This document shows, piece by piece, positions 33,001-40,628 of a stretch of 51,619 bases of DNA (position 1 is its first letter; every line of letters begins with the position of its first letter). Both the position numbers and the translations under genes were made by a program. The DNA lies in contig JBOHTO010000081.1 of assembly GCA_050733695.1 (NCBI GenBank), forward strand, positions 1 through 51,619. The letters run 5' to 3'. The stretch is from JBOHTO01 sp050733695 (GTDB lineage Bacteria; Gemmatimonadota; Gemmatimonadetes; Gemmatimonadales; Gemmatimonadaceae). The notes below the pieces were generated by a model that was given only the letters and a program-made list of their open reading frames with translations, did no database searches and had not been told where the DNA came from.

Positions 33001-33082
33001 TGAAGAGGAGTTGGGCGCCGGCGAGGAGGCACGCAGCCATGCGTGATCCTCGGGAGACGCGCCGACCAGGGTTTGTTGTCAT
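30008..33082 (-). CDS. SusC/RagA-family TonB-dependent outer-membrane transporter (1)
   Basis: 1024 residues: signal peptide 1-34, carboxypeptidase-regulatory-like beta domain (about 66-145), TonB plug (about 160-275, with INIRGRSTLSLSQQPLIYID and IEILKGPSAATIYGTEAANG), then the 22-strand barrel ending in a terminal Phe (SLTF), the usual barrel-assembly signal. It imports bulky substrates across the outer membrane using the proton-driven TonB system. It is the first gene of a SusC-SusD-M23 operon and stands back-to-back with a second SusC at 33582. The 500-base gap between them carries a TTTGTATACA block and five 13-bp repeats. The substrate is probably oligopeptide or peptidoglycan fragment, inferred from M23. 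Confidence 0.93.
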   Translation of the reverse strand: MTTNPGRRVSRGSRMAACLLAGAQLLFTAPAAYSQDAAGPAASHEPGRAPAETQMASPTGPVLLAGSVAGRVTDADEGVGLQGAVVRIEGSGLGTTTGEDGRYRITSVPAGTHTVVARRIGYEAQSRSVNVADNRETTADFELGSADIVLDEVVVTGTVVGATRRSLGNSVATIDADEAVEISGTTDVGSLINGRAPGVIVTPGTGRLGSGPSINIRGRSTLSLSQQPLIYIDGIRVVNDIATGPSVQGGSVISRLNDISPEDIESIEILKGPSAATIYGTEAANGVVQIITKRGVSGRPQLRALVRQGSVWFQDVEGRIPTNYAIGAGGEVLSWNGAQQEAARGTPLFETGHLQTYQLGLSGGSPLLRYYLSSTWDKDRGIEPTNKLSRYTGHANVTVSPHESFDVSSSVNVVSGRTNLGNDYGGSILFTTLYGTPLLEDTPYRGFILGPPEVFREVYVNTQDIARMTGSLTINHRPFSWLSHRLIAGLDQTEEENKGLGKFVDNPDFLQFFTAVDARGFIAIDNRSITYTTADYSATAELPISSGLVSSTSVGGQLYRRRTDLVSALGLEFPGPGLETVAAAATNTAFQDFVTNTTLGAFVQEQLAWQDRIFITGAVRFDNNSAFGNDFDLATYPKLAASWVLSEEPFWNLGWVNTLRLRGAFGASGQQPEAFSALRTFRPTTGPGDLPAVTPQFIGNPELKPERGEELELGFEASLFDRLSVDFTYFNKRTKDAILLRGVPPSGGFVGFQFVNIGETSNRGLELLLDAQVLRGSTLAWDLGLNLGTTRDRIEDLGGLPFISLGLPTQRHVEGYPIGGYWGKRVVDADLDASGVAINLMCDGGPDNDGRVLPCAEAPRVFLGTSTPKLTGAVTTTLTLFGRLRLYGLIDFKRGHKLLDTDGLLRCGIFSACEANVRPENFDPRYVANVQNAGGLAIVDAFVPDASFARLREVSASYSFPEHWASRAGASEATLTVTGRNLHTWTDYPGLDPESRSNIDSIVSFDQAVTPTLAQIITSLSLTF

Positions 33083-33220
33083 GCCACGCTCCTGTGCTTG
33101 GTTGGAGATTCCTGCTCCGTGGTCGTTCCGGATCGCGATCAGCGTTCACGTAGGCGCGAGCCCGAAAAACCGGGCCGGCCGCGTGCAGCGGTTCGGGTCC
33201 CCGCGGTGCCCGCATCCGAG

Positions 33221-33251
33221 TTTGTATACATTAACGCACCCCTATATGCAC
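33221..33251. promoter_or_regulatory. Two-part conserved block TTTGTATACA ... TATATGCAC (site d)
   Basis: TTTGTATACA (33221-33230) and TATATGCAC (33243-33251) are 12 bases apart, with CGCACCCC in the spacer and CATCCG just upstream. This is nearly identical to the block at 13323-13354, 20 kb away and next to unrelated genes, so selection rather than recent duplication is likely. It lies in the divergent gap between the two SusC genes. Confidence 0.6.
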
Positions 33252-33308
33252 GCCGAGATCGGGCTGCGCAAGGGCGGGGGCCGGTCGCGTGTGGGGCGAC
33301 GGCCCACC

Positions 33309-33373
33309 GCGCCTGATCGTTGCGCCTGATCGTTGCGCCCGATCGTTGCGCCCGATCGTTGCGCCTGATCGTT
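33309..33373. repeat. Five 13-bp tandem repeats upstream of SusC (2)
   Basis: GCGCCTGATCGTT or GCGCCCGATCGTT occurs five times without gaps (33309, 33322, 33335, 33348, 33361). Each unit carries GATC, and the C-variant units contain the palindrome CGATCG. The array lies about 210 bases before the SusC start and about 60 bases after the TTTGTATACA block. It could be an iteron-like protein-binding array or a length-variable spacer. Apart from these elements the 33083-33581 gap shows no gene. Confidence 0.85.
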
Positions 33374-33581
33374 CCCGATAGCTGTGACGATCGGTCACGC
33401 GAACTTGACTCGCGGCGGTCCCGGCCGGATAATGCCTTCGCGTTGATCACGCGGCACTCGCGATCCTCCCGTTTTCTGATAGTCGGAGGATCGAGGGTGG
33501 CCGGCGGGCTCATCGCCAATTGTCACGGCATGGCTGACCGTGACCCGCGGCGTTGTCTCAATTCAAGAAAGGAGGGGACAC

Positions 33582-36500
33582 ATGAAACCAGACAGTGGTC
33601 CATGGGGCAGCTTTGCGCTCGGCTTGGCTCTGGCGGCGATGCTGGTGTGCGCTCCGACCCTCGGAGCGCAGGCCACGGGAACCGTCGAGGGCGTTATTAC
33701 CGAGGTCGAGAGCGGCCAGCCGCTTTCGGACGCACAGGTCCGGATCGTCGGGACGACGCTCGGCAGGACGACGGGACGGGATGGGAGTTACGCCATTCCT
33801 GGCGTGCCGGCGGGCCCTGTGACGGTTCGCGCTTCGCTGATCGGATTTGCCCGCCAGGAGATGACGGTTACTGTGGTGGCGGGTCAGAGCGTAACCGCGA
33901 ACTTCGACATGCGTGAGGTCGCGATCACGCTCCAGGAGGTCATCGTCACAGGGACCGCCGGCGGTCAGGAGAAGGTGAGCATCGGAAACGCCGTGAGCGT
34001 CATCAAGGTCGGGGATGAGCTCGAGGACGCTCCGATCTCGAACGTGACCGAGCTCCTCACGGCGCGCACGCCGGGCCTGACCCTAATGTCCAACAGCGGC
34101 CAGACGGGCTCATCCTCGAACATCCGCATCCGCGGCGCCGGCTCGCTGGCCGGTGGATATGCACCGGTCTTCTACGTCGATGGCATCAGGATCGAGAGCG
34201 GGCTCGTCGAGGATGCCAGCACATATCAGGGCGGCACCGCGCTGGACTATCTGAATCCGGAAGACATCGAGAGCATCGAGGTTATCAAGGGGCCGGCGGC
34301 CGCGACTCTGTACGGTGCCGATGCCGCCAACGGGGTGATCCAGATCATAACCAAGAAGGGGCGCCGCGGCGCACAGGGAGCCCAGTGGACCGCGAGCATC
34401 GAGGTCGGGGAGAATGAATGGACCGAGAACGTCGGTTCCAACACGACCTACTGGCGCTGCACCGCCGAACAGCAGCAGGATGTCGATGACTTCCCCGGGT
34501 GCGCCGTTGCCGCCGGGAATGCATCGCCGGACAACGTCCAATGGTGGGCCAAGGATTCAGACGGCGACCCGGTGCTTCGCAGCGGCATCCCGGAGAGCGA
34601 CATAATAGATGTCGGCGACGGGACGTTCGTGATCCAGGACAACCCGCTCTTCCGCCACCCCGCGGCCCTCAGGACAGGCAAGATTCTGGACTTCGACCTG
34701 TCAGTGCGGGGCGGAACGGAGGCGATGGGCTATTTCCTCTCGTTCAACCGGAACGCCGAGGACGGCGTCTTCTTCAACAACTTTTCGCGGCGGATGGGCG
34801 GCCGGGCCAACTTCGACGTCCAGCTTTCGCCCACGTTCGATGTCGCTGCCCAGTTCGGCTATACTCGCACCCATTTGCAGCAACCGCTCGCGAACAACGC
34901 ATCCGACGGCGTCAATCGGAACGGCATGCGCGGCCGTGCACGTGCGACGGACGATCCCTGGGAGCCCGGTTTCCGCGGTTTCAGCCCGTGGGTGTCCAAC
35001 GAGTTCGACAGGCAGAACCGGCTGGAGCGGATGACAATCGGACTCACCGGGAACTGGGTGCCCTTCGAGTGGTTTCGGCACCGGCTCACGCTGGGACTCG
35101 ACCGTCAGAGTTACCGTGAGACCGAGTTCTTCCGGCAGGATACGACGGGGCGCGCGCCGTGGGGCAGCACGGAAGCGACTGGGACAATCTCGCACGAGCT
35201 TCCCACGATTCACAGGTGGACGGCTGACTATTCCGGTTCCGTGGATTACGATCTGAATGCAGACCTCGCCACCGTCTCATCGGCCGGCGTGCAGCTCAAC
35301 GCCCGGCAGTATCGCGGCTTCTTCGCCATTGGCGAAGGGCTGGTCGCGGACAAGCTGAATCTCGTGTCGGGTGCCGCCTCGCGCACGTCGGACGAGCAGC
35401 TCTCGGAGCAGACCTCGCTCGGTTTCTACGTGCAGGAACAGCTCGGCTGGCGCGAGCGACTGTATCTGACCGGCGCCGTGAGAGTCGACGACAACTCGGC
35501 CTTCGGCGAGGAGTTCTCCCTCGAGGTCTATCCCAAGGCTTCGGTCTCCTGGCTGATCTCCGACGAACCGTTCTTCAATCTCGCATTCGCGGATCAGGTC
35601 AAGCTGCGGGCGGCGTGGGGGAAGGCCGGAAACGCACCGGGACCATTCACCGCCGATCGGACGTACGGCAGCGGGCGGGGTGTGCGCGGTGATGAGCTCG
35701 TGAACACGCTCGGGACCGAGTCCTTCGGCAATCCCGACCTGCGGGCAGAGACTGGCGTCGAGTGGGAGACAGGATTCGACGCATCGCTGCTCGGCGGTCG
35801 CGCTGGAATCGAGTTCACCTACTACGACAAGAGAACCGTCGACGCCCTGGTCAGCATACCGGACCCGGGTTCGACCGGCTTCATCGACAACCACCTGATC
35901 AACGTCGGCGAGATCTCCAACAAGGGCATCGAGCTGTTTGTGAGCGGTACGCCCATCGACGTGCCCAGATTCACGTGGGATGCAGGCGTCGTGTTCTCCA
36001 CCAACAAGAACCGGCTCGAAAGCTTCAACGGCTCCCGTACGGAGATCATCTTCGGCTCCTTCGCCGACGTGCAGCGGCACCGTGAGGGCTACGTCCTCGG
36101 CGGCTTCTGGGCGACGGACGTGGAGCGGGATGCCAACGGCGATCCGGTGCTACGCGATAACAATGGCGTCATCGTGACCGACCCGGACGTCGGGGACGTA
36201 ACCGTCCTCAACAGTTGCAGGTGGGCGCCGGATGACCCCACCTGGAATCGCGAGGCCGAGTGCGACGATATCTTCGTGGGCCCGTCGCGACCCACTCGCG
36301 AGGCGGCGCTTACCAACACCTTCACCCTCTTCGGCGACTTCCGGATCTTCACGCAGTTCGACTACCGGGGTGGCCACTATCAGTGGTGCGCGATCTGCTC
36401 GATCAACAGCAGGGTTGACCTGAACACGTGGGACGTGAACACGGGCGGAACGGCGCTCAACCCGGACGTGTCCGAGGCCGACGTGCTGGCGCTTCGTTCG

Positions 36501-36767
36501 CTCCAGACCCTGAGCCATATCAGCAGTGCCGATTTCGTGAAGTTCCGCGAGCTGTCGCTCACCTATGCCATTCCGGAGAGGTGGACGCGGTTCGGGGGGC
36601 GGTGGTCCCTCACCGTGTCGGGGCGCAACCTCGCGATCTGGACCAGGTACGAGGGCCGTGGCGATCCCGAAGTGCAGTTCGATCCGGGGTCCGCATTCAG
36701 CATGACCGACTACGCATCGACTCCGCAGACTCGCCGTCTGTCGGTTTCGGCGCGGGTTTCCTTCTAA
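33582..36767 (+). CDS. SusC/RagA-family TonB-dependent outer-membrane transporter (2)
   Basis: 1061 residues: signal peptide 1-29 (ending LGA-Q), carboxypeptidase-regulatory-like domain (about 32-110), plug (about 145-260, with VFYVDGIRIE and IEVIKGPAAATLYGADAANG), and barrel to the C-terminus (RVSF, terminal Phe). Several cysteines in extracellular-loop regions (around WRCTAEQ, SCRWAPD and WCAICS) may form disulfides, a feature absent from SusC (1). ATG 33582 follows AAAGGAGG by eight bases. It is followed after 12 bases by its own SusD. The low similarity of its loops to SusC (1) suggests a different ligand. Confidence 0.93.
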   Translation: MKPDSGPWGSFALGLALAAMLVCAPTLGAQATGTVEGVITEVESGQPLSDAQVRIVGTTLGRTTGRDGSYAIPGVPAGPVTVRASLIGFARQEMTVTVVAGQSVTANFDMREVAITLQEVIVTGTAGGQEKVSIGNAVSVIKVGDELEDAPISNVTELLTARTPGLTLMSNSGQTGSSSNIRIRGAGSLAGGYAPVFYVDGIRIESGLVEDASTYQGGTALDYLNPEDIESIEVIKGPAAATLYGADAANGVIQIITKKGRRGAQGAQWTASIEVGENEWTENVGSNTTYWRCTAEQQQDVDDFPGCAVAAGNASPDNVQWWAKDSDGDPVLRSGIPESDIIDVGDGTFVIQDNPLFRHPAALRTGKILDFDLSVRGGTEAMGYFLSFNRNAEDGVFFNNFSRRMGGRANFDVQLSPTFDVAAQFGYTRTHLQQPLANNASDGVNRNGMRGRARATDDPWEPGFRGFSPWVSNEFDRQNRLERMTIGLTGNWVPFEWFRHRLTLGLDRQSYRETEFFRQDTTGRAPWGSTEATGTISHELPTIHRWTADYSGSVDYDLNADLATVSSAGVQLNARQYRGFFAIGEGLVADKLNLVSGAASRTSDEQLSEQTSLGFYVQEQLGWRERLYLTGAVRVDDNSAFGEEFSLEVYPKASVSWLISDEPFFNLAFADQVKLRAAWGKAGNAPGPFTADRTYGSGRGVRGDELVNTLGTESFGNPDLRAETGVEWETGFDASLLGGRAGIEFTYYDKRTVDALVSIPDPGSTGFIDNHLINVGEISNKGIELFVSGTPIDVPRFTWDAGVVFSTNKNRLESFNGSRTEIIFGSFADVQRHREGYVLGGFWATDVERDANGDPVLRDNNGVIVTDPDVGDVTVLNSCRWAPDDPTWNREAECDDIFVGPSRPTREAALTNTFTLFGDFRIFTQFDYRGGHYQWCAICSINSRVDLNTWDVNTGGTALNPDVSEADVLALRSLQTLSHISSADFVKFRELSLTYAIPERWTRFGGRWSLTVSGRNLAIWTRYEGRGDPEVQFDPGSAFSMTDYASTPQTRRLSVSARVSF

Positions 36768-36779
36768 GGGGGCGCAGCA

Positions 36780-38255
36780 ATGAGACGGATACACAGACAA
36801 CTGGCAGGAACGTGTGCCGCCGGCGTCATCCTCGGGCTTGGCCTGGCATGCAACTTTGACAGCCTTCTCAAGGTGGAGAATCCCGAGGAGATTCCCGTAG
36901 TCGACCTGGACGATCCGCGGCTTCTCGATGTGCAGTTGAACGGCGTAATCGATGCTTTTCAGGATCAGTACGTCTCGCCCATCATAGAGTACTCCAATTT
37001 CCTGACGGACGAGATGCTGACCGGCCTCAACTGGGAAGATTACGCCCGGGTCAACCAGCGAATCGCGAGCTACCTCGAGGGACCTACAACCCAGATCTTC
37101 GAAGAGATGAGCCGCGCCCATCGCATGGGGATCAGCCTGTCCGAAAGGATACGCGTCTGGGCGGCTGAGGATCCGGATACTGACTTCGACCCTGCTCTGG
37201 CGACGAGCCTGGCGTTCACGGGATACAGCGCGGTGGTCCTGGCCGAGAACATGTGCCAGGCGGTCATCTCACCGGACCCGGACAATCCCAGCAGCACTGT
37301 GCTGTCGCAGCTCGAGATATTCGCAGTGGCGCTTCCGTACCTCACGGAAGCGTTGAGCCTGGCTCAGGGTGCGGGAGAGGATACTGTTGCCTACCTTGCC
37401 CTGACCGGGCTCGCCCGGGCGCACCTAGGGATGGGCAACTGGGCTGAGGCGGCGAATTACGCGGGCCAGGTCGACCCAGGGTTCGTGTGGTGGATGGAGT
37501 TCGTGGATATCGACGGGGGTCAGAATCCGCTCGAGAATACGAGCCACGGCGGAAACTTCACGCACGGGATCCACCCATGGTTCACGGGTGTTCATCCCAG
37601 CTTCGACGGTACCGGCTTCGACTTCACGGATAACGACGTGATCGCTCCGCAGACGGATCCGCGAATCCAGCACGCCGTCACGGATGACAGGGGTCATAAT
37701 CGCCTCACCCGGCTGTACAAGCTGTTCCAGGGTCTCCGTTACAGCGATTACACGGGGGAGACCATCGCCCCGCCGTCTGCCGCTTGCCTCGAATGCACCG
37801 GCGCTGATCCGGACGAGATGCCGCTGATCGCCGAGTTCGGTACCGATGTTCTGCTGGCGGACTACGTGGAGACGCAGCACCACCTGCACGAGGCCCTCGC
37901 CGAGCTCGGCGGAAACGAGGCGGCGGTGCTCGCGTTCGTGAATGAACGCCGCGCGGTGGGCAACCAGGCGCCGGTTGTACTGACTGGTCAGGCCCTGATC
38001 ACGGAGCTTAGAAACCAGCGCGCGCGCGACCTTTTCATGGGCGGCTTCAGGCTACCCGACCTCCGGCGCTGGACACGATTCGATCCCGGCAACGGACCCT
38101 TCGCCGGTGGAAGCTACTTCCCCACGGGAACGCATCCCAACGCCCAGTGGGGGCAGTACGGAGAATGGACGTGTTTCCCGATTCCGATCTCCGAGTACGA
38201 AGGCAATCCGAATCTCGAACGGCCGGCAAACCCGAACGTACCCCCGGGCATATGA
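36780..38255 (+). CDS. SusD/RagB-family surface lipoprotein (2)
   Basis: A 491-residue lipoprotein (lipobox LGLAC, Cys24) with the SusD fold. The C-terminal signature reads ITELRNQRARDLFMGGFRLP followed by DLRRWTRFDPG, and the protein ends in the FPIPISEYEGNPNLERP segment typical of the family. The N-terminal helices around VENPEEIPVVDLDD match Gemmatimonadota-type SusD proteins. It forms the lid for SusC (2) and is in the same operon. It is clearly distinct from the SusD at 28651 in length and loop sequence. The ligand is unknown. Confidence 0.92.
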   Translation: MRRIHRQLAGTCAAGVILGLGLACNFDSLLKVENPEEIPVVDLDDPRLLDVQLNGVIDAFQDQYVSPIIEYSNFLTDEMLTGLNWEDYARVNQRIASYLEGPTTQIFEEMSRAHRMGISLSERIRVWAAEDPDTDFDPALATSLAFTGYSAVVLAENMCQAVISPDPDNPSSTVLSQLEIFAVALPYLTEALSLAQGAGEDTVAYLALTGLARAHLGMGNWAEAANYAGQVDPGFVWWMEFVDIDGGQNPLENTSHGGNFTHGIHPWFTGVHPSFDGTGFDFTDNDVIAPQTDPRIQHAVTDDRGHNRLTRLYKLFQGLRYSDYTGETIAPPSAACLECTGADPDEMPLIAEFGTDVLLADYVETQHHLHEALAELGGNEAAVLAFVNERRAVGNQAPVVLTGQALITELRNQRARDLFMGGFRLPDLRRWTRFDPGNGPFAGGSYFPTGTHPNAQWGQYGEWTCFPIPISEYEGNPNLERPANPNVPPGI

Positions 38256-38307
38256 GGGCCTTCACGACGTAACGCTGAACCGCGGGCAACCGCGGACGAC
38301 TACGGTG

Positions 38308-38361
38308 GGTGGAAGGCGCTGCAGCCTTCCACCACACTGCGGCGGCCCCCAAGGCCGCCGC
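38308..38361 (+). terminator. Two adjacent perfect hairpins between SusD and the plug gene
   Basis: The first hairpin is GGTGGAAGGC-type: 38308-38317 pairs with 38324-38333 around the loop GCTGCA. The second is GCGGCGGCC (38339-38347) paired with GGCCGCCGC (38353-38361) around CCCAA. No T run follows, so they may be attenuating or mRNA-protecting structures rather than a true terminator. They end ten bases before the Shine-Dalgarno of the next gene. Confidence 0.55.
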
Positions 38362-38383
38362 ATGAAGAACGGAGGAGCGGATT

Positions 38384-39250
38384 CTGAGAATCGGCTTCGC
38401 TCTCGCGAGCTTGGTGCTCTCGCTCGCCCTACCCGAGCCCGCCGGTGCGCAACGGCTTCGCGGGCGCCTCCTGGACATCGAGTCCAACCAACCGGTCGCC
38501 GCAGGACTCGTGACGCTGGTGGCGGCGAATGGCACGAGAATCACCACATCCGTCACCGATGAAGGCGGCTACTGGTTCCTGGATGTCCCAAGGGCGGGCA
38601 CCTACTACGTTGCCGCCAGACGCATCGGATTCCAACCCTGGACGGCGGGACCGCTCGAAGTGAAGGCGGGCGATGACCTGAACTCGGTCTTCCACCTTCG
38701 TCGTCTCCCCGCCCTGCTCACGCCGGTTGAAGTCTCGGCGCGGGCAACGCAGCGATACCTCGAGCTCGCGGGTTTCTACGAACGGCAACGCGCAGACTTC
38801 GGCCACTTCATGACGCCGGAGGCAATCGACAAGCGGCAGGCCGACAGGGTCACCGACCTGCTCTCGGGCGTTCCCGGCGTCAGAGTCGTGTCCATGACCA
38901 CCGGAAGCGTCGGCGCGCTGTACGTGGTACTCCGCGGCAGCAACCTCTCCTACGGCGGTGTGTGCAGACCGCGTGTCTACGTCGACGGTCTCCTCTTCGC
39001 TCTGGGAGATTCACGCCCCAGACAGCGCGTCGATCTGGAGGGCACTGAACTCTTCCTGGAGGACGAGATTCAGCAGCTCGATCAGGGCATGAGCCTGGAC
39101 GATGTCGGCCATCCCTCCACGATCGCCGCCATAGAAGTGTACCGTAGCTCCAGCCAGGTGCCGGTGCAGTTCGGCGGGACGAGCGCCCAGACGCTGTGCG
39201 GTGTGATCGTCATCTGGACCCGCACGGGAAGGATGCCGGGCGGTCGCTGA
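38384..39250 (+). CDS. Secreted regulatory-domain plus TonB-plug protein without a barrel
   Basis: About 288 residues: signal peptide (LRIGFALASLVLSLALP, ending AGA-Q), carboxypeptidase-regulatory-like domain (about 28-110), then a TonB plug-like domain (about 140-265; VYVDGLLF, AIEVYRSSSQVPVQF) ending at GVIVIWTR. No beta barrel follows. Such plug-only proteins occur in Gemmatimonadota but have no assigned function. The start is unusual: no ATG, GTG or TTG precedes the signal peptide after the in-frame TGA at 38363. GGAGG (38371-38375) points to CTG 38384 (spacing 8) or ATT 38381. The first conventional codon, TTG 38411, would remove most of the signal peptide. It lies downstream of SusC-SusD (2) behind two hairpins. 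Confidence 0.8.
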   Translation: MRIGFALASLVLSLALPEPAGAQRLRGRLLDIESNQPVAAGLVTLVAANGTRITTSVTDEGGYWFLDVPRAGTYYVAARRIGFQPWTAGPLEVKAGDDLNSVFHLRRLPALLTPVEVSARATQRYLELAGFYERQRADFGHFMTPEAIDKRQADRVTDLLSGVPGVRVVSMTTGSVGALYVVLRGSNLSYGGVCRPRVYVDGLLFALGDSRPRQRVDLEGTELFLEDEIQQLDQGMSLDDVGHPSTIAAIEVYRSSSQVPVQFGGTSAQTLCGVIVIWTRTGRMPGGR

Positions 39251-39268
39251 ACCGCAACGTGCGCTTCC

Positions 39269-40468
39269 CTACAACGACCTCAGGAACCTCAGCACGTACT
39301 CCTGCTCCAGCCACGACAGATCGGCAAAAGCGTCCCGCGGTCCCCGTGCCTCGCCGCCATGCAACAGGATTGCCTCCCGGAGATCGGACGTTCGGCCATC
39401 GTGCAGGAGTCTGTCCCGATGGCGAAGACCCATCAGCAGCTCTGTCTTGACTTCGGACGGCGACGCCGTTCGCCCGCACACATCTGCCAGAGCCGGCCCC
39501 ACGTCGTGCAGCAGGAGATCGGAATAGAGGTCCACCGTCTTGCGGTCGAGAGCAGGGTTGTCGTGCGGACCCGTTCGCATGGAGGGCGTGTGACACGCCG
39601 AGCAGCGCAGCTCCGCGAATGCCCGCTCTCCGGCCGCGAGCGTATCGCCCCGCGCCGGCGATCTCTTCTGGGCAGCCGCTGGCGCGGCGAGGAACTGGAC
39701 GAACGCCGTCAACAGGTCGACGGTGCGCTGATCCACTTCCGGATCGGGCGCCGGATCCGCATTCGGGGGTAATGGCGCGCCGTTGACTGCCGTCTCCTCG
39801 CGCATGGCCGGCGTGGTCAGGCCCATCTCCAGGCGAAGAGCGCTCTTCCCGGTGAACTCCTCTATCGTCGCGAACTCGGCCTTGCGACCGAATCGGGCCA
39901 GTCGACCGTCTGCCGTTCGACCCGCGCGGCCCGATATACCGTCGCGGTCAGCGTCGCCCGGGTCCTCGGCCGCCAGAATCGACTCCTCGGAAATCTGTTC
40001 GATCAATCCTGCCCCGAAGAGAAATGGGGGCGTGAAGCGTCCGATTTCCGTGGCGGCCGCGGGGATCGCCTGGCGCTCCACCCCGTGGGCGCGCAGCAGC
40101 GGGGTTGCCTGGGTTCTGACATTCTCGCCGCCTTCGCGCTCGAGCAGGTCGCACTCTCCCGGCCCCATGTAGCGCGTCGCCTTCACCACGCGCTCGAATC
40201 CGGTCGTGCCGCCCGTTGCGGGCGAAGTGTGACAGGCACTGCACTGGTTCTCGTTGAACAGGGGGCCCAGCCCCTCTTCCGGCGAGTAGACCTTTTCGAA
40301 CAGCGAGCGCCCGGCGTGAAAGCGCGACAGGTCCGATCCGCTCAGCCCCGGCAGCGGGGTGCCGGCCTCTCCGGTCGCGCGGTCACCTCCGGGTGCGCAG
40401 GCGAAGGCCGCGCTCAACAGAGCCACCAGCAGCGGTGTCCGCGGGCGCAGGCGACGGCCCCGGCTCAC
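39269..40468 (-). CDS. Di-heme oxidoreductase lipoprotein (DHOR, DUF1111 type)
   Basis: About 399 residues with two c-type heme motifs, CSACH near the start (NENQCSACHTSPATGG) and CSACH in the second half (ELRCSACHTPSMRTG). This is the cytochrome-c-peroxidase/MauG-like fold annotated as di-heme or thiol oxidoreductase. A basic n-region and hydrophobic segment end at lipobox AFAC, so it is probably lipid-anchored in the periplasm. GTG 40468 gives a standard lipoprotein signal. ATG 40519 is an in-frame alternative adding 17 residues; neither has a clear Shine-Dalgarno. It converges with the plug gene (18 bases apart) and is divergent from the glucan synthase. Its electron partner and substrate are unknown, and no link with the neighbours is evident. 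Confidence 0.87.
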   Translation of the reverse strand: MSRGRRLRPRTPLLVALLSAAFACAPGGDRATGEAGTPLPGLSGSDLSRFHAGRSLFEKVYSPEEGLGPLFNENQCSACHTSPATGGTTGFERVVKATRYMGPGECDLLEREGGENVRTQATPLLRAHGVERQAIPAAATEIGRFTPPFLFGAGLIEQISEESILAAEDPGDADRDGISGRAGRTADGRLARFGRKAEFATIEEFTGKSALRLEMGLTTPAMREETAVNGAPLPPNADPAPDPEVDQRTVDLLTAFVQFLAAPAAAQKRSPARGDTLAAGERAFAELRCSACHTPSMRTGPHDNPALDRKTVDLYSDLLLHDVGPALADVCGRTASPSEVKTELLMGLRHRDRLLHDGRTSDLREAILLHGGEARGPRDAFADLSWLEQEYVLRFLRSL

Positions 40469-40628
40469 GTTCGCTGCGATATCGACCGCCCTGTCGGATC
40501 GTGGGCCGCGATCAAGCATGCAAGGGGTGGCATCGGCGCACGTTACGCAGTGGTTTCGAAGCCGGCAAGGACCCGCACGAGCTCGAGGCCGGTGCGCAGC
40601 CCCGGCCCGCGCGTGTAGGTTTACGCCC

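Noticed and set aside
33309..33373. Possible CRISPR array
   Set aside because: Units are contiguous 13-mers with no spacers and no cas genes nearby.
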